Source: Coleophoma eucalyptorum (taxonomy: Eukaryota; Ascomycota; Leotiomycetes; Helotiales; Dermateaceae). Taken from it: DNA of 64,000 bases. Both the position numbers and the translations under genes were made by a program. The stretch is taken from positions 496,001 to 560,000 of the forward strand of contig JALRME010000009.1 of assembly GCA_026120035.1 (NCBI GenBank), written 5' to 3'. Of this stretch, positions 11,247 through 22,660 are shown piece by piece; position 1 is the first letter of the stretch; each line of letters starts with the position of its first letter. The notes below the pieces were generated by a model that saw only the letters and a program-made list of their open reading frames with translations, was not told the origin of the DNA and searched no databases.

Positions 11247-12782
11247 TTAATTTGCCTCCCCTGGAACAGCATCTGTAATTGCTGGGGCAGACACAACGTC
11301 CTTGGTTTCCTCTGTAACTGCAGAGGCTTCAGTGACAGCTGAGGTTGGCTCAGCTTCTTTATTGGCGGGTGTTCCTTTGACAGCAGGGGTTTCGGTGGGA
11401 GCTGGAGTTGGCTCAGCTTCTTTGGTGGCCGGTGTTTCCTTTACCGCAGGAACTTCAGTGGGAGCAGGAGTTGGCTCAGCTTCCTTGGTGGCTGGTGCCT
11501 CCTTGACCGCAGGAGCTTCAGTTGGAGCAGGAGTTGGCTCAGCTTCCTTAGTTACTGGTGCTTCTTTGGTAACTTCTGGTTCTTTGGTGACTGCAGCGGT
11601 GGTTGAGGTAGCCTCTGGAGCATACTTGACGCTAAGACCGGTCTTGATATCTTGACCCTTTCCTCCGTAGTTTGGCGGAAGCTGCTCGCCGAATGTTTTC
11701 AGCTCTCCAGCCAAGCTGCTTCCATAACTCAGGGGATGGAACTTCTTCACAGTCTCAGGCGCTAAGAATAGCTTCATAGCCGCGAAGACCCAGCCCATAA
11801 GAACTGGAACATTGACGAAGAATTTCTCCTTTAAGAGCTCTGGGTAAGCTGTGGCGAAGACTTGAATTGTCTCCTTGGAAGCTGCCTTGACAGAAGGATC
11901 CATTCGGAGGAATGAGACGTTCTGGTAGTCATGAACTTGGACCTAAAGCGGAGTTTATTAGTATGATCGATGAGGTAACCGTTAGTTGGTGGGTGTAAAG
12001 GCTCACCATTCTGTATGGGTCAATTCCATCCTCGGGGATCTTAGTCGTTGCCGACGGGAGGTCAAGCTCGCGAACTGACAGTTCCATGAGTGCGGCTCTC
12101 CACTTGATAAACCTAGAGAATATTAGTTATAGCTGAAAGAGGGATTGTAGCAGGAAACGGACTCTTCAACATTGCCAAAAGTAGCCTGCTTATCCTGGAC
12201 CGCTCCGTAGATGTTCCACGTGATAATTTCTTTGCCTTTCTCGGTGTTGTAGGTGGTGACATATCCAAGGTTTCCAAACTTTGACTTGTCAAATTCAGAC
12301 TCCGTCAAGAGCTTGACGGGATCCATCTTCTTTCTCCAGATAAGTGCCTCTTTCAATTGAGCCTTGGCCTTGGTCACATCCTTAGAGTTTGCGCGGAGGA
12401 ACTTCTCAAGTACGATAGTAGTTGGTACATCTGATTCATCCTTAAGTTGCACTCCCCACATCTCCGTATGCTCTGCCTCCTTGACGATGGAAGGGAGCTC
12501 TGCAAGGAGCTTAGAAAGCGGTGAAGCAGGAGCTTTAGCAGCTGGCTTAACATCTTTCTCAGGAACCGCAGGAGCGGCGGCATCTGGCGCAGCAGCTTCC
12601 TTTGACTCTGATGCTGGTGCAGCTTTGGTTTCTTCAGCGACAGCCTTGGGGGCTGCCTCAGTTTCTGGCTCCACAGATGTTGGTGCTGGCGTTGTAGCGA
12701 CTTGCTCAGACTTGGGCTCCTCGATGGAGGTTGCAGCCATTGCAGGGGCGATTGCCTCAACAGTTTTAGGTTCAGCAGCCAT
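11247..12782 (-). CDS. SFH5: Phosphatidylinositol transfer protein Sfh5 (Sec14-like)
   Basis: The coding sequence is complement(join(11247..11942, 12007..12112, 12163..12782)), 473 aa. Sfh5 is a non-classical Sec14 homologue of the ER and cell periphery that binds phosphatidylinositol; some yeast members bind heme. Seen: an Ala/Glu/Pro-rich disordered N-terminus (residues 1-95), the CRAL-TRIO N-terminal helices (LEKFLRANSKDVTKAKAQL), then the CRAL-TRIO fold with FGNVEEFIKWR, VQVHDYQNVSFLRM and FVNVPVLMGWVFAAMKLFL. A C-terminal tail of about 14-residue repeats rich in KEAEPTPAPTE follows. The donor of the first intron (GTCCGT at 12162) is unusual but gives exactly the expected junction. The start at 12782 is preferred over an in-frame ATG at 12824. 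Confidence 0.93.
11310..11575 (-). repeat. 42-bp tandem repeats coding the Sfh5 tail
   Basis: Four to six imperfect 42-base units code for the repeated peptide KEAEPTPAPTEVPAV and variants. The units differ mostly at synonymous or conservative positions. Such repeats can change copy number by slippage. Confidence 0.85.
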
Positions 12783-13720
12783 GATGAATTGCAATGGAAG
12801 GAAGGGTTGGAGGAGATTTGGCACTTAGGCTGATGAGAGAAGGCCGTGGTTTTGATAATAGGAAATGACCTGAAGTGTTCCAAAATTCAAAGGGATGAGA
12901 AGTGTCCACGGCGTAAGTAGCTTGGCTCGGATATTTACATGCTGGCAAGGGAACCACAATTTCGAGAGACTTCGAAACCCCTGCGAAGTCAATATGCAGA
13001 AATTGGCGACACCGAATAAGCACTTGAAAACGGTCCTGGCACAGATGTACAGCTGTCTCTCATCGATCTCTATCTGTTACAGAAACACAAATCCGATCCA
13101 CTTCACGTCATATTTGCTTTTCTATATTGGGCGTTTAGAGCTCTTGACCGCATCCTGGCTTGGCTCAAACTGTAACTCAGGTAGATCCCGTAGCAACCTC
13201 GAGTCTCGAACCTGTGAAATTTGGGCCAACAATTGAGGCTGACAATCTGTCCCTACATTTCCCAAATCTACCAGCTGCATTAATCATTTATAATGATAAA
13301 TACAGCTTAGTTCTAAAGGCTCTTCTGCCGTGGTGGTCCTTTTGGAAATTGCTTGACCTGCAGTGGCATCGACCATGTGAATGTGATCGATCATGTGAGA
13401 CAAGGATGTAGATACCGACATTCGCAGTCTTCCAATACAATGACAAAGGCGCTTTATGAATCGTGGCACCAAAGACCGAAGACCAGTACAACCGGCTGAG
13501 TTCAGCTCCTTGTGATTTTACCCCACGTTCTACGCATGTTCTCAGCATGACCACTTTTTGCAAGGCGCACAGAATTGTAGATAAGTCGCGATTTGCCGGT
13601 GCACATGTCTGCCAGTGCGGCTACACACTCCTCCTCTGCGACCTCACCTAAACATCCCTCGAACGACTAGTAATCAAGATCTTCAACACCCTTCAATAGG
13701 ATTCGTATGGAATCGTCGGC
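12783..13720. other. Divergent intergenic region, SFH5 / PDK-family kinase
   Basis: These 938 bases separate two divergent genes. Several short frames exist (for example 13463-13651) but none shows a known domain or links by good splice sites to a neighbour. I treat the region as shared promoter and leader sequence. Confidence 0.4.
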
Positions 13721-15230
13721 ATGCTGCGATCATGCTCGCAGAATGGCGCAAAGACCTTTCGGGTGACAAGATCTGCCAGCTCTCGTATTTTGGGGAAGCT
13801 CCAATGTCAGTCGGGCACGCGATCTGTGCACAATGCTCCTCCTTGGAGACCAGCTTCTGTGCTAGATGAGTAAGTAACCTTGCATGGTATATTGAGTCCA
13901 AGCTGACCATAAGAAGGTGGGTTGCTAAAGAAGCAAGACCTATATCCCTGAGACAACTTATGGTCTTTGGGCGGTCATTGACGGAAGCACGATTGATAAG
14001 CTCTGCTAACTATGTACGGTCTGAATTGCCCACCAGGTAAGAATCTTCAGGAATATTCCATCTACAAAGCTTAACACATACGCCAGACTAGCACACCGTA
14101 TTCGAGATATGCAAACGCTTCCCTACGTCGTTGTCACGAACCCACACATTAGTCAAGTCTACGAGCTGTACTACAAGGCATTTGAGAGCCTGCGCCGCAT
14201 ACAAGAAGTCAAAACATTGGAGGACAATGAGAAACTATGTGCAAAGATCAGCCAGACATTGCAGGAGCACTTGACAGTCATACCAAAACTCGCTATGGGT
14301 GTGCTCGAGTGCAGAGATTTGATGAAACCAGAGGATATGGACAAGTTTATGAATACGATTTTACGCTCTGTAAGCAAATCGTTTACCAGTTATATATAGC
14401 AAATATCTAACAGGCTACACTAGCGAATCTCTCGCCGCGTTATTGCAGAGCAGCATCTATCACTCACAGAGACATTCAACTCTCCCTGGCACTTCCCCGA
14501 TTCCACAACCCCCGAGACCGAATTTGTAGGCGAGGTCTTCCTCAAATGCAATGCAAAGGAGGTAGTCGAACGATGTGGAGAGGCAGTACAAGCATTAGCA
14601 AGAGCAGCATACGGACCTGAAGCGCTGTTACCAGATATTAAGCTGGAAGGACATCTCGAAGCAACATTCCCCTATATCCTCAGCCACCTTGAATACATAA
14701 TTGGCGAACTTTTACGGAATTCTATCCAAGCCGTCGTTGAAAAACACAGCAAGAAGAACAGTATTTCCCAGAAGCCGCCTCCAATTGAGATCACTATCTG
14801 CGAAGCACCTCAGCATGTGATAATCAGAGTTTCCGATCAAGGTGGTGGGATACCGCGAGATATCTTACCGTACCTGTGGGCGTTTAGTAAAGGGCCACGG
14901 AGTAATCAAAGACTGGAGAACCTACACCAAGTCCCCAAGATGGCGGCGACCTTGCAAGAAGTGCGAGTGGATGAGGTATCTCCAGAGCCTCTAGAATCGC
15001 TCAGGACACATCTACATGGCGATTCTTCACTGACATCTCTATCTAGTAGGCCGCCAAATCTGCGGTTGGGAATGGGCCTTCCGTTGAGTCGAGTTTATGC
15101 TGAATACTGGGCTGGTAGTTTAGAGCTACATAGTCTTGAGGGTTATGGAGTGGATGCATTTCTGCAAATATCGAAGCTGGGCAATAAGAATGAACAGCTC
15201 ACAACACGAGCAAGCATGGATGCAGTTTAG
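13721..15230 (+). CDS. Mitochondrial PDK/BCKDK-family protein kinase
   Basis: The coding sequence is join(13721..13869, 13917..14036, 14087..14369, 14424..15230), 452 aa. These kinases of the matrix phosphorylate and switch off pyruvate (or branched-chain ketoacid) dehydrogenase. Seen: an arginine-rich, acid-poor N-terminus (MLRSCSQNGAKTFRVTRS) typical of mitochondrial import; the regulatory helices with SLRQLMVFGRSL and DMQTLPYVVVTNPHI; then the GHKL ATP-binding domain with an N box (YIIGELLRNSIQA), a G1 box (VSDQGGGIPRD) and a G2-like block (RLGMGLPLSRVYAEYWAGSL). An insertion of about 50 residues sits in the ATP lid between PYLWAFSKG and the G2 block, as in fungal Pkp proteins. Which substrate complex it serves cannot be told from sequence. 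Its 3' end converges on the septin gene. Confidence 0.92.
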
Positions 15231-15326
15231 AATCCACTCTATAACGAAATATAAAACTTGATACGCCTTGCACGTTCAAACTCGGTATCGTAAAAGTAAC
15301 ATGAATTACATCGTGGCTAAGAGAAA

Positions 15327-15332
15327 AATAAA
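15327..15332 (+). terminator. AATAAA polyadenylation signal after the PDK-family gene
   Basis: AATAAA lies about 97 bases past the stop at 15230, within the 258-base convergent gap to the septin stop at 15489. A role in 3' end formation is inferred from position. Confidence 0.45.
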
Positions 15333-15488
15333 GCTTCTTAAAGCTAGCACAGAATTACACAGCTTCTGAAAGAAGCCGCAACAGAAGAAAGAAAAAGTGT
15401 TGTTGCATTGTCCTGCGTGCAACCCAGAAGTACCAACATCGATTTTTGCAAGCTCTCCTCCCACAATACCTATACAACAATAATATAC

Positions 15489-16808
15489 CTAGCGGCGACC
15501 GTGGCTGCGGACGGCGCTACCTTGCATGGTCTCAAGTTCCTGCTCCAAAGACTTGATAGCTGCGTGTGTGCTTTCAAGATCTTTGTTAAGACGATCACGC
15601 TCGCTGATGAGCTTCTGCTCCCATTGTCTGAATCGGTGCTCTTCAATCTTGACCTGCTCAGTGAATCGCTTTCTCAAGCTCTCTTCCTCCTCCTTGAACT
15701 TGGGGTTATCGAGTTTTCTTGGTCGTGCCTCGCCGAACTTGCGCGTTTCCATTTGCTGCGCGCGGTACGCCTCGTAGTGTGCCTCCTCAGTTGTGTGAAT
15801 GAGATCCAGCATGTGGGTTCGGATGAGAATAGATCGAAGCTTCTTGAAATCGCAGTGATCTTCGTTCTCAACCTCTGCAACACCCCAGGAGTATTGACGG
15901 CCTTTGACAATGCGTCCGTCTCCAGTCTTTACATCCTTCTCAGAACCAATGACAGCGAACGGCATAGCAGCCATGAGACTCTTGGCGTGTTGTGCAGCAG
16001 CTTCATCATCCTCCTCAATAGGTGGGGTATAGATCTTGATTCCCTGGGCTTCGATAACGGCGCGAATCTATTATTGTTGTCAGTTTTGCAAGAGTAGAGA
16101 AAATCTTATCAAGGTACGTACTCTTTGCTTGTATCGTGCCAAATCAGCTGGGCTGAGGGTATCGGCCTTGGCAACAACTGGAATCAAGTTCACTCTTGAA
16201 CTGAGTCTCTTCATGACCTCAATATCTAGAGGCTTTAGGGTGTGTCCGGTGGGTCTGATAAAGTACAGGCATGCGTGTACACGGAGGTCAATCTTGTCGA
16301 TACGACGTGGTTGCTGCTCTTGCAACATGTAGGACTCATGCTGGTCGTCCAAAAACTCAATGATTGGCATCCAGGAGTCGCGGTTGTTGACATAGTCTCC
16401 AAAGCCAGGGGTATCAATCACAGTCAATCGAACTATCGAAGTGTCAACAAGAAACATTTAACCCGCGGATTCAGGCCTCGCACCTTTGAAAAACTTCTCC
16501 TCCAACTCCGCCTTTGTAATCTCGATCTCAACGGTCTTGTCCACCTGCTTTGCGTGTCGGCGTTTGTGATCCGCATAATTCTTGATTGTGGTTGAGAAAA
16601 GAGTGTTGATAAAGGTGGTCTTTCCAAGTCCTGATTCACCAGCAACCTAAGTTTGTATAAGCCTAGATCGTATATATATATGTGTTTTCTTTTCCCCAGA
16701 ACATACCATGATGGTGAATGCTGCACCTCTCTTTGCGACAATCTTGTGACGCTGATTTGGCAGATTGGCAATGCCAATGGGCGACGCGCTCTCTGAAGCT
16801 GTAGCCAT
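15489..16808 (-). CDS. aspC: Septin, Cdc12/AspC group
   Basis: The coding sequence is complement(join(15489..16067, 16122..16432, 16484..16646, 16707..16808)), 384 aa. Septins form GTP-binding hetero-oligomer filaments at septa, hyphal tips and infection structures. Seen: a polybasic stretch (RHKIVAKRG), a P-loop GESGLGKTTFINTLF, the G3 motif DTPGFGDYVNNRDSW, the G4 motif AKAD and the septin unique element, followed by a C-terminal coiled coil (about residues 285-370). The N-terminal block NLPNQRHKIV and the block DDQHESYMLQEQQPRR are diagnostic of the Cdc12/AspC group. Start and intron phases agree with the family. It is head-to-head with PWP2 across 299 bp. Confidence 0.95.
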
Positions 16809-17107
16809 TGTAACTGATTTATGGTAGACTTAAACGAAGTCGAGATGGGTCTAGGACGATATTCGAAAGCAGCTGAGTAGTGTGGATTATGGTGAAGCTG
16901 TTGAACTTTCCGCCGCTCGTGCTGTCAGGAGGTCGAAATTCCCCTGAATCGCTTGCAGACCCCCGACATTTGGAAGGCACGCTAAACAATACTAGATTCG
17001 GTACGGCAAATCAATCTCCCGGCGGCCGCGTACCGTCAAAATTTCGAGATAGCAACGAAAAGTTGCGTCGGCCTGTAGTACATAAATATGTTAGCAGAAC
17101 GGTAAGC
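16809..17107. promoter_or_regulatory. Bidirectional promoter, septin / PWP2
   Basis: Only 299 bases separate the two start codons, so both promoters must lie here. Near 17037 the sequence tcaaaatttcg weakly resembles the ribosome-biogenesis RRPE element (TGAAAAATTT), which would suit PWP2. That match is loose. Confidence 0.5.
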
Positions 17108-19891
17108 ATGAAGACGGAGTTTAAGGTATGTGGTGGTATCCTCGCCCCAATTCGTATGCTAATTGTCCTTATAGTTCTCCAACCTTTTAGGGACTGTGTA
17201 TAGTCAGGGAAACCTGCTATTCAGTCCAGATGGTTCATGTCTTTTCTCGCCGGTTGGAAATCGAGTAACAGTTTTTGACCTGGTCAAGTATGCATTTCTT
17301 CCAAAACCTTGCAGGTTTCTGTTGCTAATTCCCATAGTAACAAGTCACATACCTTGCCTTTTGCGCACCGAAAGAATATAGCCCGACTGGGCCTCACTCC
17401 GCGGGGTAATCTACTTCTCTCCATCGACGAAGATGGTCGAGCGATTTTAACCAACGTACCTCGAAGAATCGCCCTTCACCATTTCTCATTCAAATCTCCG
17501 GTCACAGCGCTTGCATTCTCTCCCTCAGGTCGCCACTTTGCTGTTGGCGTAGGTCGACACGTAGAGGTATGGCATACACCCTCCACACCGGATTCAAATA
17601 CCGACGGAGAATTGGAATTCGCGCCTTTCGTAAGACATAGAGTTTATGCTGGTCACTATGATACTGTTCAAAATTTGGAATGGTCTAGTGACTCTCGCTT
17701 TTTCCTAAGCGCGGCAAAGGACTTGACTGCTAGGATATGGAGTTTGGATCCCCAAGAAGGCTTTGTACCAACAACCTTAGCTGGACACAGAGAAGGTGTC
17801 CTAGGAGCTTTCTTCTCGAAAGATCAAGAGACTATATACACCGTCAGCAAAGATGGTGCCGTATTTCAGTGGGCGTACATACGAAATCCGAACGCGCCAG
17901 AACCGGAGGATGAAGAAATTGAGGATGCTGAGGATGATAAACACATGCGATGGAGAATTGTTGACCGACATTACTTTCTGCGCAATAACACGAAGGTGAA
18001 CTGTGTCGCCTTTCATGCTGAGTCAAATCTCCTAGTGACGGGGTTCTCTGACGGTGTCTTTGGACTCTATGAGATGCCTGAGTTCAATATGATTCACACT
18101 CTAAGTATTTCACAAAACGATATCGATTTTGTTACCATCAACAAAACTGGAGAATGGCTGGCATTCGGTGCTTCAAAACTTGGCCAGTTATTAGTCTGGG
18201 AATGGCAGTCTGAGTCTTACATTCTGAAGCAGCAGGGACATTTCGATTCCATGAACTCTTTGGTCTATTCACCCGATGGACAACGAATCATCACAACTGC
18301 GGACGATGGCAAGATTAAAGTATGGGACGTCAATTCTGGATTTTGTATAGTTACATTTACCGAGCATACAAGTGGAGTAACAGCATGCGAATTTGCCAAG
18401 CGAGGGAACGTGTTATTCACATCTAGTTTGGATGGATCTATTCGGGCATGGGATTTGATTAGGTTCCGGAATTTCCGGACTTTCACAGCACCAACGCGCC
18501 TCTCGTTCTCATCGTTGGCTGTCGATCCTAGTGGTGAGGTTGTATGCGCAGGCTCGCTAGACTCATTCGATATTCATATTTGGTCAGTCCAGACTGGTCA
18601 ATTGCTGGACAGACTGGCAGGACATGAGGGTCCTGTTTCTTCATTAGCATTTGCTCCCAACGGCGGTTTGGTTGTTAGTGGCAGTTGGGATCACACAGTC
18701 AGGATATGGTCTATTTTCAACCGAACCCAGACAAGCGAGCCTTTACAGCTTCAAGCCGACGTCCTTGACGTTGCGTTCAGACCAGATTCACTGCAGCTGG
18801 CAGTATCTACTCTAGATGGACAACTGACATTCTGGTCAGTAGCTGAAGCACAACAAGAATCTGGTGTAGACGGACGAAGAGATGTTTCAGGAGGCCGTAA
18901 GATTAGCGACCGCCGAACTGCTGCCAACGCCGCAGGTAACAAGAGCTTCGGTACTATCAGATATAGCTCCGATGGTACCTGCGTACTGGCTGGTGGAAAC
19001 AGCAAGTACATATGCTTATACTCCACTACCTCACTTGTTCTTCTCAAGAAATACACCGTCAGTGTCAACTTATCCCTTTCAGGGACACAAGAATTTCTCA
19101 ACAGCAAGCTTCTGACAGAAGCCGGGCCAGAAGCACTCATTGACGATCAAGGTGAAGCATCAGATCTTGAAGATCGTATCGATCGAACACTACCCGGCTC
19201 AACACGGGGAGGGGATACAGCTGCACGAAAGCGTATGCCAGAGGTTCGAGTCACTGGCGTAGCATTTGCGCCAACAGGACGGGCATTCTGTGCTGCGTCC
19301 ACAGAAGGCCTTCTCATCTATAGCCTGGATACACAGCCACTTTTCGATCCCATCGACCTCGACCTAACCATCACTCCCGCATCTACGCTACACGTACTGC
19401 AAAAAGAAAGAGATTACCTCAAAGCGCTAATCATGGCTTTCCGCCTCAACGAAACCCCTCTGATCCGTCAAGTCTATGAAGGTATTCCACCTGCAAATAT
19501 TAATCACGTTGTATCCTCCATTCCGACGGTATACATCCCACGCCTCCTCCGCTTCGTCGCTCTACAAACCGAAGAATCTCCCCATCTCGAATTTTGCCTT
19601 CTTTGGATCCAAGCCATACTCATCAACCACGGCCAATGGGTCGCCGACAACCGGGGAATGGTTGATTCCGAATTGAGAATTGTGGGTCGAGCGGTTGGCA
19701 AGATCAGAGATGACTTGAGACGACTTGCAGAGGATAATGTGTATATGATCAATTATCTACTGAGTCAGCCTTCTGCATCTGTTGAAAAGGAGACAGAGGA
19801 CGGGGTACTTGGGATGAAGCAGATTGGCAATGGCGAGGTGGCAGACATGGATATGGATGATGAGGAGCCGGAATGGTTGGGATTAGATTGA
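17108..19891 (+). CDS. PWP2: Periodic tryptophan protein 2 (Pwp2/Utp1), U3 snoRNP subunit
   Basis: The coding sequence is join(17108..17125, 17175..17287, 17338..19891), 894 aa. Pwp2 is a core subunit of the UTP-B part of the small-subunit processome, needed for 18S rRNA maturation in the nucleolus. Seen: two N-terminal tandem WD40 propellers with many GH...WD repeats (for example GHFDSMNSLVYSPDG and GHEGPVSSLAFAPNGG), an acidic loop, and a C-terminal Utp12-type helical domain starting near TLHVLQKERDYLKALIMAF and ending in LAEDNVYMINYLLSQ. The first coding exon has only six codons (MKTEFK); it was chosen because the family starts MKxxFKFSNLLGTVY. The length fits the family. Confidence 0.96.
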
Positions 19892-20356
19892 TCAGGAGTT
19901 ATACCAGTTGGAAAAGGAGTTTCTCATTTGACGTCTCGTTCTCGAAGGTCTTCTATACTTGTTGCATAGTTAGTGTTTTTGGGTGCACTGGTCAAGATAG
20001 CAAATAAAGCTTCATTTTTTAAGGCGAACTCATCAAGTTATATTACAGTCTTGATCAAAATAAAATAAAGCTGCGAGTAAGAGTACGTTAAAATTACACT
20101 TTTATTTCCATCACTGTCAAGCGCTTTCCCATAAAACAGATATCAATTTCTATCTACTAGTACCAAACCTAAAAACAAGCTGAAAATAAGACAATATCAT
20201 TTATTTCATTACATTTCATTCATTGCACATTATTGGCAAATACAAAACAAGCACTTATGATTTGTCGTTTCCCTTCGTAGCGTGTAGAGAAAAGATTCTG
20301 CTTTCCAGATATACAACAATGGGCTCGTCAAATGGCGATCCTAGATTTGTTAGACA
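19892..20356. other. Convergent 3' intergenic region
   Basis: These 465 AT-rich bases lie between the PWP2 stop and the DUF4048 stop. AATAAA at 20003 on the plus strand, and further taaaataaa near 20060, are plausible polyadenylation signals. No gene is seen. Confidence 0.5.
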
Positions 20357-21960
20357 TTACATCAAGCAAGCATCGATGCTTGAAAAGGAAGCAATTTGCG
20401 ACTTCGAATGCTGTTTGCTCTCGGAATGGGATTCATTGATCGGATCGTGGTCCTCTGGGGGTGGAGTGAGACTCTTCTCCCACTCTTTCATGAGAGTTGA
20501 GACTGTCCTTTGAAGGTGGCTGGGTGTCAATGTCTTGAGATCAGGCCAGGGAATCTCATCCTTCTTGGAAGGAGGTGGGGTTTCAAGAGACCTATCTATG
20601 GTTAGCTTGTCATGTTCATAGAAGAGGTATATTTGGCTTACTTAATAGTGCTCTGATTCATGGGTGTCAGTGGGTCATCCAGCATAGTCCCGCTCCATCG
20701 AGGACTGTCGGGCGTGTCCCAATTCGACCAGTCATCATCCAGATCGGCTATCGCGGACGGGTTTGATACGGAAATAGACTTGCTCTTTTTCTTTACTGCG
20801 ACAGGACTCTTGGAGCGAGTACGTTGACCTTTGGTACTACCGTCGGATGATATAGGACTGCTGCCAGTGAGCGAGTCCCATGCTCTGACCGGTGATTTTG
20901 AGTGTGCACCTCTGCCATGTTTCTCGCTGGTTAATAAGCTCCCTTTACTACCTCGTCGGCTAAGGGAGGAGTGCGAAGAGCCATCCAAGTGGGAAGAGCG
21001 CGAAGTGCCAGTGATAGCCTCGTCTCCAACCGTAGCCTGCCGCAAATCTTCTAAAAAAGTCCACAATCCTGCTTTGACATCCTCTGCAATCTGCTTGACG
21101 CCGTGTGTTGCTGTTCCCTGATAGGAGTGCCTGTTCATACGATTTGCAGATATTCGTCTCAAGCCATGACTTGTATCTGGTAGCGTGGTGCTCCTTGGAA
21201 TGGCACTCCCATCCTTTGCTCTCCCATCTGCTGATGTCTCTCTAACAGCTGGAAAGGTTTGAAGAGCGTGCGTAGGTCGCTCTGGGGAAAGTAGAGAGAG
21301 TGCCCGTGTATGATGTCCCGTAAAGACCCTCCGGCGAGTCTCTCTGGGGGTGTTGTTGAGTGCAAGCCGGCGTCTATCTATCTCAATGCTTTGCCGAACC
21401 GACCTTGCATCATCATCAGGTTTGTCACCTCCAGTAACCACTGCTTGAAGAGGTTGCATCGGTTCAGTATGTCGGATCTCCGCTCGTTTCTTCGCAGCTT
21501 CATGCTGTGCCCATTTCCGTTTCAATAGCACCAAGTCGTGCTCTGCCTTTTCCAGCTCCTCTTTCAGTTCGAAGACTTTTCGTTCTTGCCCAGCTAGTGC
21601 TTCTAAGAAACCTCCATTTGGGTCGCTCGGGGAAGGAATGGCAGCCGTAATAGGGGTTGGAGGAAAAGATGCTGTATTGTTTGATGAGGTTGGAGTCGGT
21701 CTCGCCGACTCAAAATTGGTAGAGACCGGAAATTGTAACGATAGTCGGTTTGGTCTTGTTCGTGGAGTGAAGGAGAGCGGCCGAGAAGTTTGGGGACTTC
21801 GCAATGGAGTCTGGTCCATGGAAGAAGTCGACATTCTGTTGCGAGATGTTGTAAAGTTTGGGCTCGGGGGTGAGCCTGGTTGCGTGCTTACTCCTGAAGT
21901 CAGGATGTTTTCGATGGAAGCAGGATCAATAGATGATCGTCGACGAGTAGGCCCGGACAT
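20357..21960 (-). CDS. DUF4048 domain protein
   Basis: The coding sequence is complement(join(20357..20591, 20642..21960)), 517 aa. The function is unknown; this family is found in filamentous fungi. Seen: a Ser/Pro/Arg-rich, mostly disordered chain that begins SGPTRRRSSIDPASIENIL, a short coiled coil (about residues 115-150, ERKVFELKEELEKAEHDLVLLKRKW), an amphipathic block (VKQIAEDVKAGLWTFLEDLRQATVGDEAI) and many RSxS motifs that look like kinase or 14-3-3 sites. The last exon ends in a conserved PPPSKKDEIPWPDLKTLTPSHL segment. The start at 21960 is chosen because it begins the conserved block; an open frame continues 82 codons upstream but looks like leader plus intron. Confidence 0.8.
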
Positions 21961-22660
21961 CTTGTCGATAGAGCATTCCGGATCTTGAGGAATATGAAAA
22001 GGTATTGCGATCTTTTCTTGGTTCGCTGATGCCCAGGAAGTCCGTCTTGTCGGGGTGGTCGCCGTTTTCGTTGTGATCATCACCAGCTCGCCGTCTTTGT
22101 TATGATAAAGTAAGCTGTAAACAATCAGAGGTGAGAAGTAGAGCAGAGCTTCCAACACCCAAAGCAGCAGTAGCAGCACGCAAAAGAGAGAATTTAGAGA
22201 ATTCAAGGAGTCATCAAGATCATGAATTCATAGGTACAGGATAAAAAAAACAATAGGATTTGTTGAAGAAGGAGAAGATAAGATTCCTCAGTTGATGTTT
22301 AATTCAGGAGCCAACGCAACTTCGTTAAACGACCCCAACCTTGTCACTAGGATACCAGAATCAGGCACGAAAGGAGTCCGAGCCAGGCAGCGAACTTCTT
22401 TTTATGGCTCATCTGAAAATGCATCGAAATTGCATATTATTACGTCAGCATTAAGATCCACATTGCCAACTCAAATGCGAGCTGGCACGGCTGCAAACAT
22501 CTGGCTCACGTGCCTTCGTGCCCCGCCGGTGTTTCTCCAAAGACAACAAACGCGCTCTGCCCTCATTTCTTTCACCTCATTTTACCACTCACCCCACAGC
22601 ATCCTCCATCGCTTTCGCCTTGCCCAATCTTACTTATTCATACAATGCAATGCAGTGACC
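21961..22660. other. Divergent intergenic region, DUF4048 / ligase-like gene
   Basis: The minus-strand sequence just upstream of the DUF4048 start has a good 3' splice site (TGTTTACAG, about 22110), which suggests an intron in the DUF4048 leader. The plus-strand part should hold the promoter of the ligase-like gene. No other gene is seen. Confidence 0.4.

Noticed and set aside
11302..11655. Plus-strand 117-codon frame of Ala/Gly/Val/Ser repeats
   Set aside because: It is the antisense shadow of the Sfh5 repeat tail.
12364..12828. Plus-strand 154-codon Ala/Ser-rich frame
   Set aside because: It is antisense to the low-complexity Sfh5 N-terminus.
21961..22206. Extra 82-residue hydrophobic N-terminus for the DUF4048 protein
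   Set aside because: A strong 3' splice site inside it and the conserved block starting at 21960 point to leader and intron, not protein.
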